From Fortiea contorta PCC 7126 (GTDB taxonomy: Bacteria; Cyanobacteriota; Cyanobacteriia; Cyanobacteriales; Nostocaceae), in NCBI RefSeq assembly GCF_000332295.1, contig NZ_KB235930.1, forward strand, positions 3,995,895 through 4,059,894: 64,000 nt of DNA, in the 5' to 3' direction. The position numbers and the translations under genes are program-made. Numbering within the stretch: position 1 is the first letter of the stretch; each line of letters starts with the position of its first letter. Under the pieces are notes generated by a model. It did not search any database, had not been told where the DNA came from, and worked only from the letters and a program-made list of their open reading frames with translations. Positions 43,232 through 50,975 of the stretch are shown piece after piece.

Positions 43232-45235
43232 ATGAATAGTCAACTTCTGGATGTACGCTACCGAATATTAACAGTTTTGAGTGCGGGGGAAGTGGCACAA
43301 ACTTATCTAGTGGAAGATACTAGCCTTGACGACAGCTTATTTATTCTCAAGCAGTTACGTCCTGCTAGTAACAACCCCCAAGCTTTAAAAATTGTGCGCC
43401 GCTTGTTTGCGTCTGAAGCTATAACCTTAGAAAAAATAGGACAAGAGCACGACCAAATCCAGAAGTTAGTTGCTTATTTTGAAGAGAACGAAGAATTTTA
43501 TTTAGTGCAAGAATTTATTCCTGGTAATTCTTTGGTTGAGGAAATTTTATCGGGAACTCCTCTGACGGAAGAGGAAGTTATTATTCTGTTAACGGAAATA
43601 TTAGAAATCTTGGCATTTGTTCATAGTCATAAGGTGATACACCAAGATATTAAACCAGCAAATATTATCCGTCGCAAATTAGATCAAAAGTTAGTGCTAA
43701 TTGATTTTGGTACTGTTCGAGAAATCGTCACTACTATTGTCGGTAATTTGGAATATATACCCGTCGAACAATTGCATGGCAACTCTCAATATAATAGCGA
43801 TATTTATGCTTTAGGCATTGTTGGTATTGCTGCACTCATGGGCTTAACAGCTAATGAAATTGCGATATTACCAAGTCAAAAAAATTTAGTAACAGGTGAA
43901 ATTGTTTGGCGTCATAGAAATGCGCCAATTAACAAACAACTGGCGAAAATTATTGATAAAATGGTGCGTTTTGACTATCGCAAACGCTATCAGTCAGCCA
44001 CAGAAGTTTTACACGATCTCCAGCAGCTAAATAACCCGGAAAATGAAAAGCAGAATTTAGTCGAGAAAAAACTGAAATTGATGGTGACAGGGATAGCTGG
44101 TTGTATTGCTGTGAGTGTAGCATGGTGGCTTTTCTGGGCGTCGAAACCTGTGGGGAATGCTCAAGAATTATACCAGCAGGGAGTGGAGAAATATCAGCGG
44201 GGAAATTATCAAGGAGCCGTTGGAGATTTAACTGAGGTGATTACCATCAGTCCCCAAAATGCTTTAGCTTATAATCGGCGGGGTGATGCGTTTTATCGTT
44301 TAGGAAATTACGAAAAAGCTAGAGCAGATGCTAGTCGAGCTATTCGCCTCAATCCTCAAGATGGGAATGCTTATTACGATCGCGCTTTTGCTTTGTATGG
44401 ACTAGAAAAGTATCCTGAAGCGATCGCTGATTACACCAAAGCCATTAAACTTAACTCTCAGAGTGCATACGCTTATTATGGTCGGGGTATGGCTCGCGCT
44501 CAAATTAGAGACTATCAAGGCTCTGCTGCAGATTTTAGCACAGCGATCGCTCTCCAACCTAGTTACGCTGCAGCATATGTGCAACGGGGAATTATCCATC
44601 GTCGTCTGCGACAAAAACAAGCAGCCATCGAAGATTTTGATACGGTTATCGACCTTAATCCTAACGATGCCCAAGCTTATTATCAACGAGGCTTAACACA
44701 ATTTAGTAATCAGCAAAAATATATAGCAATTAATGATTTCACTAAAGCTATTAACCTAAATCCCAAATATATTGAAGCTTATCTAGCTCGTGGCAATGTG
44801 CATAGTGAATTAGCAAATAAACTAGAGGCAACTGCAGATTATAATCAGGTGGTGCGGCTGAATCCGAAATTATCTACAGCTTATTTACGTAGAGGTATTC
44901 ATCGCTTTTCTTTTGGAGATTATCGAGGGGCGCTTCAAGATTACGCCCAAGCAATTAAGCTCAATCCCCAAGACGCCGCAGCTTACAATCATCGTGGTGA
45001 AGCTTATCTGCAACGAGGAAATCAAAAAGCCGCGAATCAAGATTATTCTCAGGCGATTAAAGTCAATCCTCAATATGCTTTAGCTTACTACAACCGGGGT
45101 TTAATTCTGGCTAAACAAGGAAATAAACAGGCTGCTATTAAAGATTTTCAACAAGCAGCTAAATTATTTCAAAAAAAAGGCAATGAGGACGGTTATCAGG
45201 ATGTACAGTTACAGATCAGGTTGCTACAGTCATAG
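43232..45235 (+). CDS. membrane Ser/Thr protein kinase with C-terminal TPR repeats
   Basis: The product is 667 aa. The kinase domain covers about residues 8-265, with lysine K40 (FILKQLRP), catalytic D139 in HQDIKPANI and D158-F-G in LIDFGTVRE. The glycine-rich loop is degenerate (LSAGEVAQTYLVE), a trait of many cyanobacterial Hanks-type kinases. One membrane segment (about 283-303, GIAGCIAVSVAWWLFW) is followed by roughly ten TPR units to the C-terminus. The TPRs should be on the opposite side of the membrane from the kinase and may sense or recruit partners. A hairpin follows the gene. Confidence 0.9.
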   Translation: MNSQLLDVRYRILTVLSAGEVAQTYLVEDTSLDDSLFILKQLRPASNNPQALKIVRRLFASEAITLEKIGQEHDQIQKLVAYFEENEEFYLVQEFIPGNSLVEEILSGTPLTEEEVIILLTEILEILAFVHSHKVIHQDIKPANIIRRKLDQKLVLIDFGTVREIVTTIVGNLEYIPVEQLHGNSQYNSDIYALGIVGIAALMGLTANEIAILPSQKNLVTGEIVWRHRNAPINKQLAKIIDKMVRFDYRKRYQSATEVLHDLQQLNNPENEKQNLVEKKLKLMVTGIAGCIAVSVAWWLFWASKPVGNAQELYQQGVEKYQRGNYQGAVGDLTEVITISPQNALAYNRRGDAFYRLGNYEKARADASRAIRLNPQDGNAYYDRAFALYGLEKYPEAIADYTKAIKLNSQSAYAYYGRGMARAQIRDYQGSAADFSTAIALQPSYAAAYVQRGIIHRRLRQKQAAIEDFDTVIDLNPNDAQAYYQRGLTQFSNQQKYIAINDFTKAINLNPKYIEAYLARGNVHSELANKLEATADYNQVVRLNPKLSTAYLRRGIHRFSFGDYRGALQDYAQAIKLNPQDAAAYNHRGEAYLQRGNQKAANQDYSQAIKVNPQYALAYYNRGLILAKQGNKQAAIKDFQQAAKLFQKKGNEDGYQDVQLQIRLLQS

Positions 45236-45258
45236 TTAATCTGATTGTTGTAGAGAAA

Positions 45259-45286
45259 GTAGAGATGTAAAATTTTACGTCCCTAC
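45259..45286. repeat. imperfect palindrome after the kinase gene
   Basis: GTAGAGATGTAAA and TTTACGTCCCTAC face each other across two bases with one mismatch and one G-T pair. It resembles the GTAGGGACGTAAAATTTTAC palindrome dispersed in Nostoc genomes. It lies 23 bases after the stop and might attenuate transcription, but no T run follows. Confidence 0.6.
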
Positions 45287-45362
45287 AGGGATTTGATACC
45301 AATGAGTGGATTTTAAGCTTGGGATTACAAATTAGAAATCCCTCTTCCCTCTTCCCTCTACC

Positions 45363-46073
45363 TTAGTAAGCACCACTCTTTTTAAATACCACCCAAATAG
45401 TTTTGACAATTAAACTCAAATCATAAGCTACAGACCACTTACGTTGATAATCGATATCCATACTCACGATAGTTTCAAAATCCTTGATGCTAGAGCGACC
45501 GTTAGCTTGCCATTCTCCAGTCATACCCGGCTTGACTCGTAACCTTTCCCAGTGGTGCGGCTCGTAGCGAATCACTTCATCAGGAGTAGGAGGGCGAGTA
45601 CCAACCAAGCTCATATCTCCTAATAAAACATTCCAAAATTGAGGTAATTCATCTAAGCTGGTGCGACGCAAAAATCTACCTACACGAGTAATGCGCGGAT
45701 CATTCACAGCTTTAAAGATATGACCTTGAGCTTGGTTCTTCACCAGATGCTTAATTTGATCAGCATTGACAACCATCGAGCGGAGTTTCCAGATTCGGAA
45801 CAGCTTCCCTCTGTGGCCACAGCGAATTTGAGAATAAAATAACGGGCCTGGATCATCAGTCATCATCATGATGCCCAGAGGAATGAGTACGACGGCGGTA
45901 ATCCCTAGCCCAACGATGGCGCCGAGAATATCAATCAGTCGTTTTGTTGAACTAGTCACTGATGGGTGTAACGACTGTCTTGAAAAATAAGCTGAATAGA
46001 GCTGGCTCAGAGATGCAAATTTTTCCATACCAGGACTCTTAGCGTCCTTGATATTAGTGGTAGATGTAGCCAT
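45363..46073 (-). CDS. undecaprenyl-phosphate sugar-1-phosphate transferase (bacterial sugar transferase family)
   Basis: The product is 236 aa. One membrane or re-entrant helix (about residues 47-67, ILGAIVGLGITAVVLIPLG) precedes the conserved catalytic domain. Motifs are DDPGPLFYSQIRCG, FRIWKLRSM, LRRTSLDELPQFWNVL with the catalytic DE pair, DMSLVGTRPP and VKPGMTGEWQANGRS. The enzyme transfers a sugar-1-phosphate to undecaprenyl phosphate, the first step of repeat-unit or glycan-primer synthesis. It could prime the glycan of the left-hand locus, though it lies 28 kb away. The 60-residue N-terminus lacks the extra helices of WbaP/WcaJ proteins. Confidence 0.92.
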   Translation of the reverse strand: MATSTTNIKDAKSPGMEKFASLSQLYSAYFSRQSLHPSVTSSTKRLIDILGAIVGLGITAVVLIPLGIMMMTDDPGPLFYSQIRCGHRGKLFRIWKLRSMVVNADQIKHLVKNQAQGHIFKAVNDPRITRVGRFLRRTSLDELPQFWNVLLGDMSLVGTRPPTPDEVIRYEPHHWERLRVKPGMTGEWQANGRSSIKDFETIVSMDIDYQRKWSVAYDLSLIVKTIWVVFKKSGAY

Positions 46074-47251
46074 AGATGCAATTTATTTTGTAATTATGTG
46101 TATTAATTGAGTGCCCATACGTAGCTTTACTTAAGTGATAATATAGACAATTTATTTGCCCGACAAAATCCTTAGGGTCTATCTTTACAGAATCTTTCAA
46201 ATGAATTGTTCTATTTTAAATTTTTCATATTTTTCCGTAAAGTTACGCACAATAAATGATAAATTCCACGATTAAAAAACAACTTGTCAACCGTATTAAT
46301 ACGACACAAAAGATATATCTCTTACAGTCACAACCAGGGCAACGTAAATAAAAACTTTACTAGTTTCGTAGTTGTTTTTTAGTCAGGACTTCAGTCCGCC
46401 TCTTGAGCGCTTTATACACAAAACGACTTCCAGCAGCGTAGCACTCACTACAAATTCATCAAAATTATTGCGACATTTTTGCACAGGAGGACATTTGAAG
46501 CACTAGGGCGTGTTTTGTTCCCTATAAACAAATGGCTTCAAGGTGTCTGTAGCGCCCACAAGAGAACGCATAGATAGACTTTTGCAACACGCCTGTTATC
46601 CACAACAAAGGTTAATTGCTTGCCACCATCTTATCTTGGCAGCTTCTAGAGAGAAAACAACAGCAGAATTAGACAAAATTGTTGCAGCGACAACTAGAGA
46701 AAAATATCTTCTATGAGGGGAATCGAATATCTGCTGGGAAGTTGGATCAATTCTCAACAAACTTATCAGAGTCTTTTTTAAGTTGAATCAGCTTTTTTTC
46801 TCCTTGAAAGTATTTGCGTGGTGCGCTACCGCCATAGGTAACGAACAGCAAAAAAGGAAAATAGATGTGTACCTAATTTCCTCAAAATCAAATATCAGTC
46901 CTGTTGATATTGTCAGAGCCTGTTGATAACTTTCTTTACTGCTTTTTTAACTTAATTTTTTAGAAAATAGCCAATCATCGCTGTTTCTACGGTTAATTCA
47001 GTCATTTTAGTAGATACAACACCGCATATTGGCAATTTAATTTAGATTTTCTCTAAAAAACCACCATTAATTTAATCATACTTACCCATAGCACATGTAA
47101 AATATACAAAAATAATTTAGTTATGTTGATAAATTATGACTTTAGTCTCACATTCCCACAAAAAAGTTGAAAAATTAAATAATTCATAAGTATGGTTAAC
47201 ATAGCCAGTAAATTGAATAACATAGAAGAAATATGTGCATAAAGGTATTAA
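46074..47251. other. 1.18-kb gene-poor region
   Basis: AT-rich intergenic sequence. Apart from a short transposase-like relic at 46588-46716 I see no coding potential. The distal part (46900-47250) is very AT-rich and probably contains the promoter of the 124-aa coiled-coil gene. Confidence 0.5.
46588..46716 (+). pseudogene. possible IS1634-type transposase fragment
   Basis: A 42-codon stop-free stretch without a start reads YPQQRLIACHHLILAASREK, then TTAELDKIVAATTREK, and ends at a stop. This resembles the segment (YPxxRLIxCxNPLLAxER and ELDKIVxATxREK) found in IS1634-like transposases of Nostocales. Nothing before or after continues the match, so only a small internal piece remains. The identification is from memory of the family and is tentative. 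Confidence 0.4.
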
Positions 47252-47626
47252 ATGGAGCCATTACAAAAAGAAATTCTGGCTTTGAGTCATAAACTTGACG
47301 CTCTCCATCAGGTGATTGAGCAGTTGGAAAGTAAAGTGTCTCAAGCCTTATCAGAGTGCTCTTTAGCGAAAAAACAGGTGGAAAATAGTTATTTAGAAAA
47401 TAACGAACCAGTGCGCTACCAATTCAAGGGGCAGATAAACTTAAATCCAGAACTAGAACACAAGGATGTATTAGCAGATGGCTTATATTTTGATATGAAT
47501 CGTCAGAGTGGGGATAAAGTCCTAACTCCAGAAATTCAAATACAACGACTCACAGCCCAGCTAACAGCAGCATACAATCGGATTGCTGCCTTAGAAGAAC
47601 AATTATTGCGAGAGAGAATTCAATAA
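47252..47626 (+). CDS. small coiled-coil hypothetical protein
   Basis: The product is 124 aa. Residues 3-46 form a heptad-rich coiled coil (EILALSHKLDALHQVIEQLE). A middle segment contains VRYQFKGQINLNPELEH, and a second coiled coil closes the protein (IQRLTAQLTAAYNRIAALEE). No membrane segment or signal is present. I do not know the family. It stands alone, with 1.18 kb upstream and a convergent cobT-like gene downstream. The two coiled coils suggest an oligomeric scaffold or adaptor, but that is inference. Confidence 0.65.
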   Translation: MEPLQKEILALSHKLDALHQVIEQLESKVSQALSECSLAKKQVENSYLENNEPVRYQFKGQINLNPELEHKDVLADGLYFDMNRQSGDKVLTPEIQIQRLTAQLTAAYNRIAALEEQLLRERIQ

Positions 47627-47694
47627 TTTAGTCAACAATTACGAGTCTAAATATTAATGCAAGTTACCAATTCTTTCTAGGTTTGGTATCTTTT

Positions 47695-48807
47695 TTATAG
47701 GTAATAAAATTGATGCAAGCGATGAAATTGTGCTTCAATAGCTTGTAATAGTTGCTGCTGTTGCCAATTTAAACCCAGATGAACAGCGATCGCTGCAGCG
47801 CCAGCGCCCACACCCTCTTTCACAAAGCCTTCTTCATAAGCTTGGAGTTGAGGATAACGAGAATCAGCAAAACTCAACTCAGTAGCAATTAAAGATGGGC
47901 TAACACCATCAGCATTGAGACTGCGGGCTAATTCCACAGTAGCACCTGTAGGATCTTCAGCGACCCAGCGGGTTGTACCGACAACTACCTTTTCTGGCTC
48001 CCAAAACAAATTGTGAAATTGCGCGATCGCTTTCATCAAAGCATAAACAGCCAGCATTTGTGTACCACCAGCCAACATCACACCACAACCGCGACTAGCA
48101 CCTATCGCCATTCCCGCCACCACGACCTGCATCGGATCACCAAGCGCCGCCACAAGCTCTAAAGGATCAAGTATTTCTTCCCTAACCTTCTCCAACCCAG
48201 CCTGTACCACCGCCCACTTCTGCTCGTGGTTACAAACAGGATGACTACTATTAACTTTGCCCATAGCCTCTATACCCAAGCCAGTTAAAACCGCTAAAGC
48301 TGTCGTCGTCCCACCAACTACACACTCACTTAAAATCACATATCTGTCGGGAATTTGGGCAGCTAACCGACAACCCCAAGCCAGCCCTTGTTTAAACAAA
48401 TGGTGTACCGTCCCTAATTCCATCGCCGCACCCGAACTCAAACATTGAGCCGGAGCACCACCCAAATCAATCATCGGTACAGCTGGAGGCTGAGGTAAAC
48501 CAGCATTAAATATATAAACTGGAATGTTCAGAGCTTCCACCACAGCCCGGGAAATCACTACAGGCGAAGCACCAGCCGTTAGCGGTGGTAGGGGATATTG
48601 GGGCTGATGTGTCGCGCCGTAATATAAAAACTCCGCATCCGCACAAGCAGTGTATTTGCGATCCTCTGGAGTGCGCCCCGCTGCGGAAATTCCCGGAATT
48701 AAACCAGTTTGAGTAAAACCTAAAACACAGACAAACACAGGTAAACAACCGCGATATTTAGCCATCCAGGCTTCTGCTTGGGCAATTTCAGTGTAGATGC
48801 GAATCAT
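47695..48807 (-). CDS. cobT: nicotinate mononucleotide-dependent phosphoribosyltransferase, CobT-like (TIGR00303 type)
   Basis: The product is 370 aa. LGFTQTGLIPGISAAG near residues 29-44, FNAGLPQPP near 100-108, DLGGAPAQCLSSGAAMELG near 113-131 and VVAGMAIGASRGCGVMLAGG near 228-247 mark the cyanobacterial and archaeal CobT-like family. The predicted role is activation of the lower ligand base for cobamide assembly. Many cyanobacteria make pseudocobalamin, so the base may be adenine. A three-unit TTGGTCA/TTTGTTA array (48813-48833) lies immediately upstream. The crp-like and DUF2232 genes precede it on the same strand. Confidence 0.82.
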   Translation of the reverse strand: MIRIYTEIAQAEAWMAKYRGCLPVFVCVLGFTQTGLIPGISAAGRTPEDRKYTACADAEFLYYGATHQPQYPLPPLTAGASPVVISRAVVEALNIPVYIFNAGLPQPPAVPMIDLGGAPAQCLSSGAAMELGTVHHLFKQGLAWGCRLAAQIPDRYVILSECVVGGTTTALAVLTGLGIEAMGKVNSSHPVCNHEQKWAVVQAGLEKVREEILDPLELVAALGDPMQVVVAGMAIGASRGCGVMLAGGTQMLAVYALMKAIAQFHNLFWEPEKVVVGTTRWVAEDPTGATVELARSLNADGVSPSLIATELSFADSRYPQLQAYEEGFVKEGVGAGAAAIAVHLGLNWQQQQLLQAIEAQFHRLHQFYYL

Positions 48808-48866
48808 AATTTTTGGTCATTGGTCATTTGTTATAACCCTTACCAATAACAAATAACCAATAATAA

Positions 48867-49613
48867 TTATCCTTCATAATCCATCAAGACCTGTACCCAA
48901 TGTGGCGGACGGGTGATGGGGTTGCCTAAACGATCAAATAATAGCCATGCTGCCAAGTGTACTATAAACAAGTAAATAAAATTATTCAGTAAAATTATGG
49001 CGATCGCTCCCATTTGAATCAAAAATACACTGGGGGTTGCCAACACCTGCAACTTTAAGAAAACCCACTCTGTAATTTCTGTCACCTGATTAATCAAATA
49101 AACCCATAAATCTTCACTCGACAGCACAGACAATAGCCAGATGCGAAAAAAGATTCCCAAAGCCCCCAATAGCCCACCCAAGGTAATAGAAACAATCCAA
49201 GGTGCACGCCGCCGCCATGTAGCACCCAACAGCACACCCATAAAAGCATAGGGCATCACATATAGCAGGCTACGAATTGGCCCCATCAACACCGCCAGCA
49301 ACAGTCCACAGGTCAGAGCAGACATCCAAGCAGCTCGCTTGCCCCAACGCAGGTAAACTAGCGCAATGGGAATCGGGAAAAATATCCGCAACACAGGGCC
49401 CAAGGGAAAATAAAAATTAATAAACCAAATTAAGCTAGCAGCACTGGCTAAAAATGCCGTTTCTACCATTCTCAACGGTGCATCAACTTTCAATTGGGGT
49501 TGCTGCAAATTGTCTTGTTTGTCTGACCATTGATTTTGGGCGGGTTGAGATTCATAAGATGGGTTCGACTCTGGCTCATCTGGCAGAGAATCTAAAATGC
49601 TCATATTTGACAA
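48867..49613 (-). CDS. DUF2232 family membrane protein
   Basis: The product is 248 aa. The first 45 residues are hydrophilic. Multiple hydrophobic segments follow (FLASAASLIWFINFYFPLG, SALTCGLLLAVLM, ITLGGLLGALGIF, IALVYL) with PIPIALVYLRWGKRA near residues 81-95, as in DUF2232/YybS-like proteins. It resembles S-component-type small-molecule carriers in layout, but no substrate is known. It starts four bases after the stop of the crp-like gene, which points to one operon, and precedes cobT by 59 bases. Association with cobT would allow a vitamin-transport hypothesis; this is inference. Confidence 0.8.
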   Translation of the reverse strand: MSNMSILDSLPDEPESNPSYESQPAQNQWSDKQDNLQQPQLKVDAPLRMVETAFLASAASLIWFINFYFPLGPVLRIFFPIPIALVYLRWGKRAAWMSALTCGLLLAVLMGPIRSLLYVMPYAFMGVLLGATWRRRAPWIVSITLGGLLGALGIFFRIWLLSVLSSEDLWVYLINQVTEITEWVFLKLQVLATPSVFLIQMGAIAIILLNNFIYLFIVHLAAWLLFDRLGNPITRPPHWVQVLMDYEG

Positions 49614-49617
49614 GCCT

Positions 49618-50316
49618 TTAAACTATCGTTTTTTCCAAGGCTGACACATCGGGAATACAAATAATTTCCTGATCCCGTTTAATCAAGCCCTTTTTTTCTA
49701 GCCTTGTCAACACTCGTGTGACAGTTTCCCGCGCTAGTCCACTTAAGCTACTCAATTCGCGGTGCGGTAAATTGGGAATTTCAATACCTGTATTGCCTTT
49801 TTTTCCCTGTCCTTCTGCTAAAAATAGCAACGTATCCGCCACCCGCGACTGACTATCAGATTCCCGCAATCGCAGTCGTCGATTCACTTGTCGTAAACGT
49901 CTTGCCATTAATTGTGACAATCGCACTCCCGCCAATGGTTCTATGTGAAGTAACTGGACAAAATCCTGGGATGGCATACTACCAATAATGGTAGGCGTGA
50001 GAGTAATCACATCAGTAGAACGCGGCACTTCATCTAGCGCTGCCATTTCGCCAAATAATTCACCCTTGCCCAAAATATTCAGTGTTACCTCTTTGCCCTC
50101 TAAATTGTAGGTACGAATTTTTACCCACCCGTCCACGATAAAATAAACGGAGCCGCCCCAGTCGTTTTCTAGGAGAATTACCTGATTAGCTGGGTGATTG
50201 CGGGTGACAATATGGGTGAGAGCTGGTTCCACAACTGCCTCTGGCAGCCCTTGAAAAAAGGGAGTAGAGTTCATCAAGGGATTAGCGGCTGCCTGCAAGC
50301 TATATCGGTCTTCCAT
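49618..50316 (-). CDS. CRP/FNR family transcription regulator, probably cAMP-binding
   Basis: The product is 232 aa. The N-terminal cyclic-nucleotide-binding barrel has the phosphate-binding cassette GELFGEMAALDEVPRSTDV, with E90, R99 and S100 in the positions that hold cAMP in E. coli CRP. A dimer helix follows. The C-terminal winged helix (LSSLSGLARETVTRVLTRLE, about residues 189-208) binds DNA. Length and ligands resemble cyanobacterial SyCRP1 and AnCrp proteins. It is the first gene of a probable operon with DUF2232 and cobT. An 11-base inverted repeat lies upstream. Binding of cAMP is predicted, not shown. Confidence 0.85.
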   Translation of the reverse strand: MEDRYSLQAAANPLMNSTPFFQGLPEAVVEPALTHIVTRNHPANQVILLENDWGGSVYFIVDGWVKIRTYNLEGKEVTLNILGKGELFGEMAALDEVPRSTDVITLTPTIIGSMPSQDFVQLLHIEPLAGVRLSQLMARRLRQVNRRLRLRESDSQSRVADTLLFLAEGQGKKGNTGIEIPNLPHRELSSLSGLARETVTRVLTRLEKKGLIKRDQEIICIPDVSALEKTIV

Positions 50317-50975
50317 TATGACTTCTTCATTAAAGTTGCTAAATACACAACAAGCAAGAGCGTCATTTTAAGCCTAAGCTATCAAAGCACAGCCCCTTTT
50401 TAAAATAAATCTAAAGCATGTTACACCAGAATGCGACACAAGACTCTTTTGGCAACAATCTTTGCCTATGGTTAGAAATGGTGTAACATTCCCACAGCGG
50501 GCAGTTTGCCTTCCTTGGGGTGATTCCTTGGAGGTTAACTAGACTGCAAATATAATTACTTAAAAATATGGGTAGACAATCTCAATGATACTCAAGCTAG
50601 CTATTTTTTGCTAACGAGATATTTTTGACGATTTTTTGTAGATGATATTGTGTGGCTTGACTAAATTAGTTGCTTGTTACCTGGACTTTTTTATATTTTT
50701 ATGCTATCAAGTCCGAAAACAGCGATATTGATTGTCTGTGCCCAGTTGATATTTTGAGAGGAGACGACAAAAAAAGTGCCCATTGTGCAGCCAAAATCTG
50801 AATTAGGAGGCTGGGCGGTGTTTTCTGGGCATAGTCCTCAAACAGATAGTGATCGAATAGCGCTAATATTTCCCACAACACATAACATAAATTAAACTGA
50901 ATCCCTGACAACTACAGTAGGCGTAAATTAATTGCCACACAATTTGAAGTAAATTTCTATCTAAGGTATTTTGAC
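50317..50975. other. divergent intergenic region between crp-like and Hsp70-like genes
   Basis: It holds an 11-base inverted repeat pair (50418 and 50479) and otherwise AT-rich sequence. A 70-codon minus-strand frame at 50699-50911 shows nothing I recognise and overlaps the likely promoter area of the 1220-aa gene, so I do not call it. Confidence 0.45.
50418..50489. repeat. 11-bp perfect inverted repeat framing 50 bases
   Basis: ATGTTACACCA at 50418-50428 is the exact reverse complement of TGGTGTAACAT at 50479-50489. The 72-base unit lies 102 bases upstream of the crp-like start. It could be a pair of operator half-sites or the ends of a tiny miniature element; no target duplication was identified. 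Confidence 0.75.

Noticed and set aside
50699-50911. 70-codon minus-strand frame between the crp-like and Hsp70-like genes
   Set aside because: It occupies the expected promoter area, has no similarity I know and shows no ribosome-binding site.
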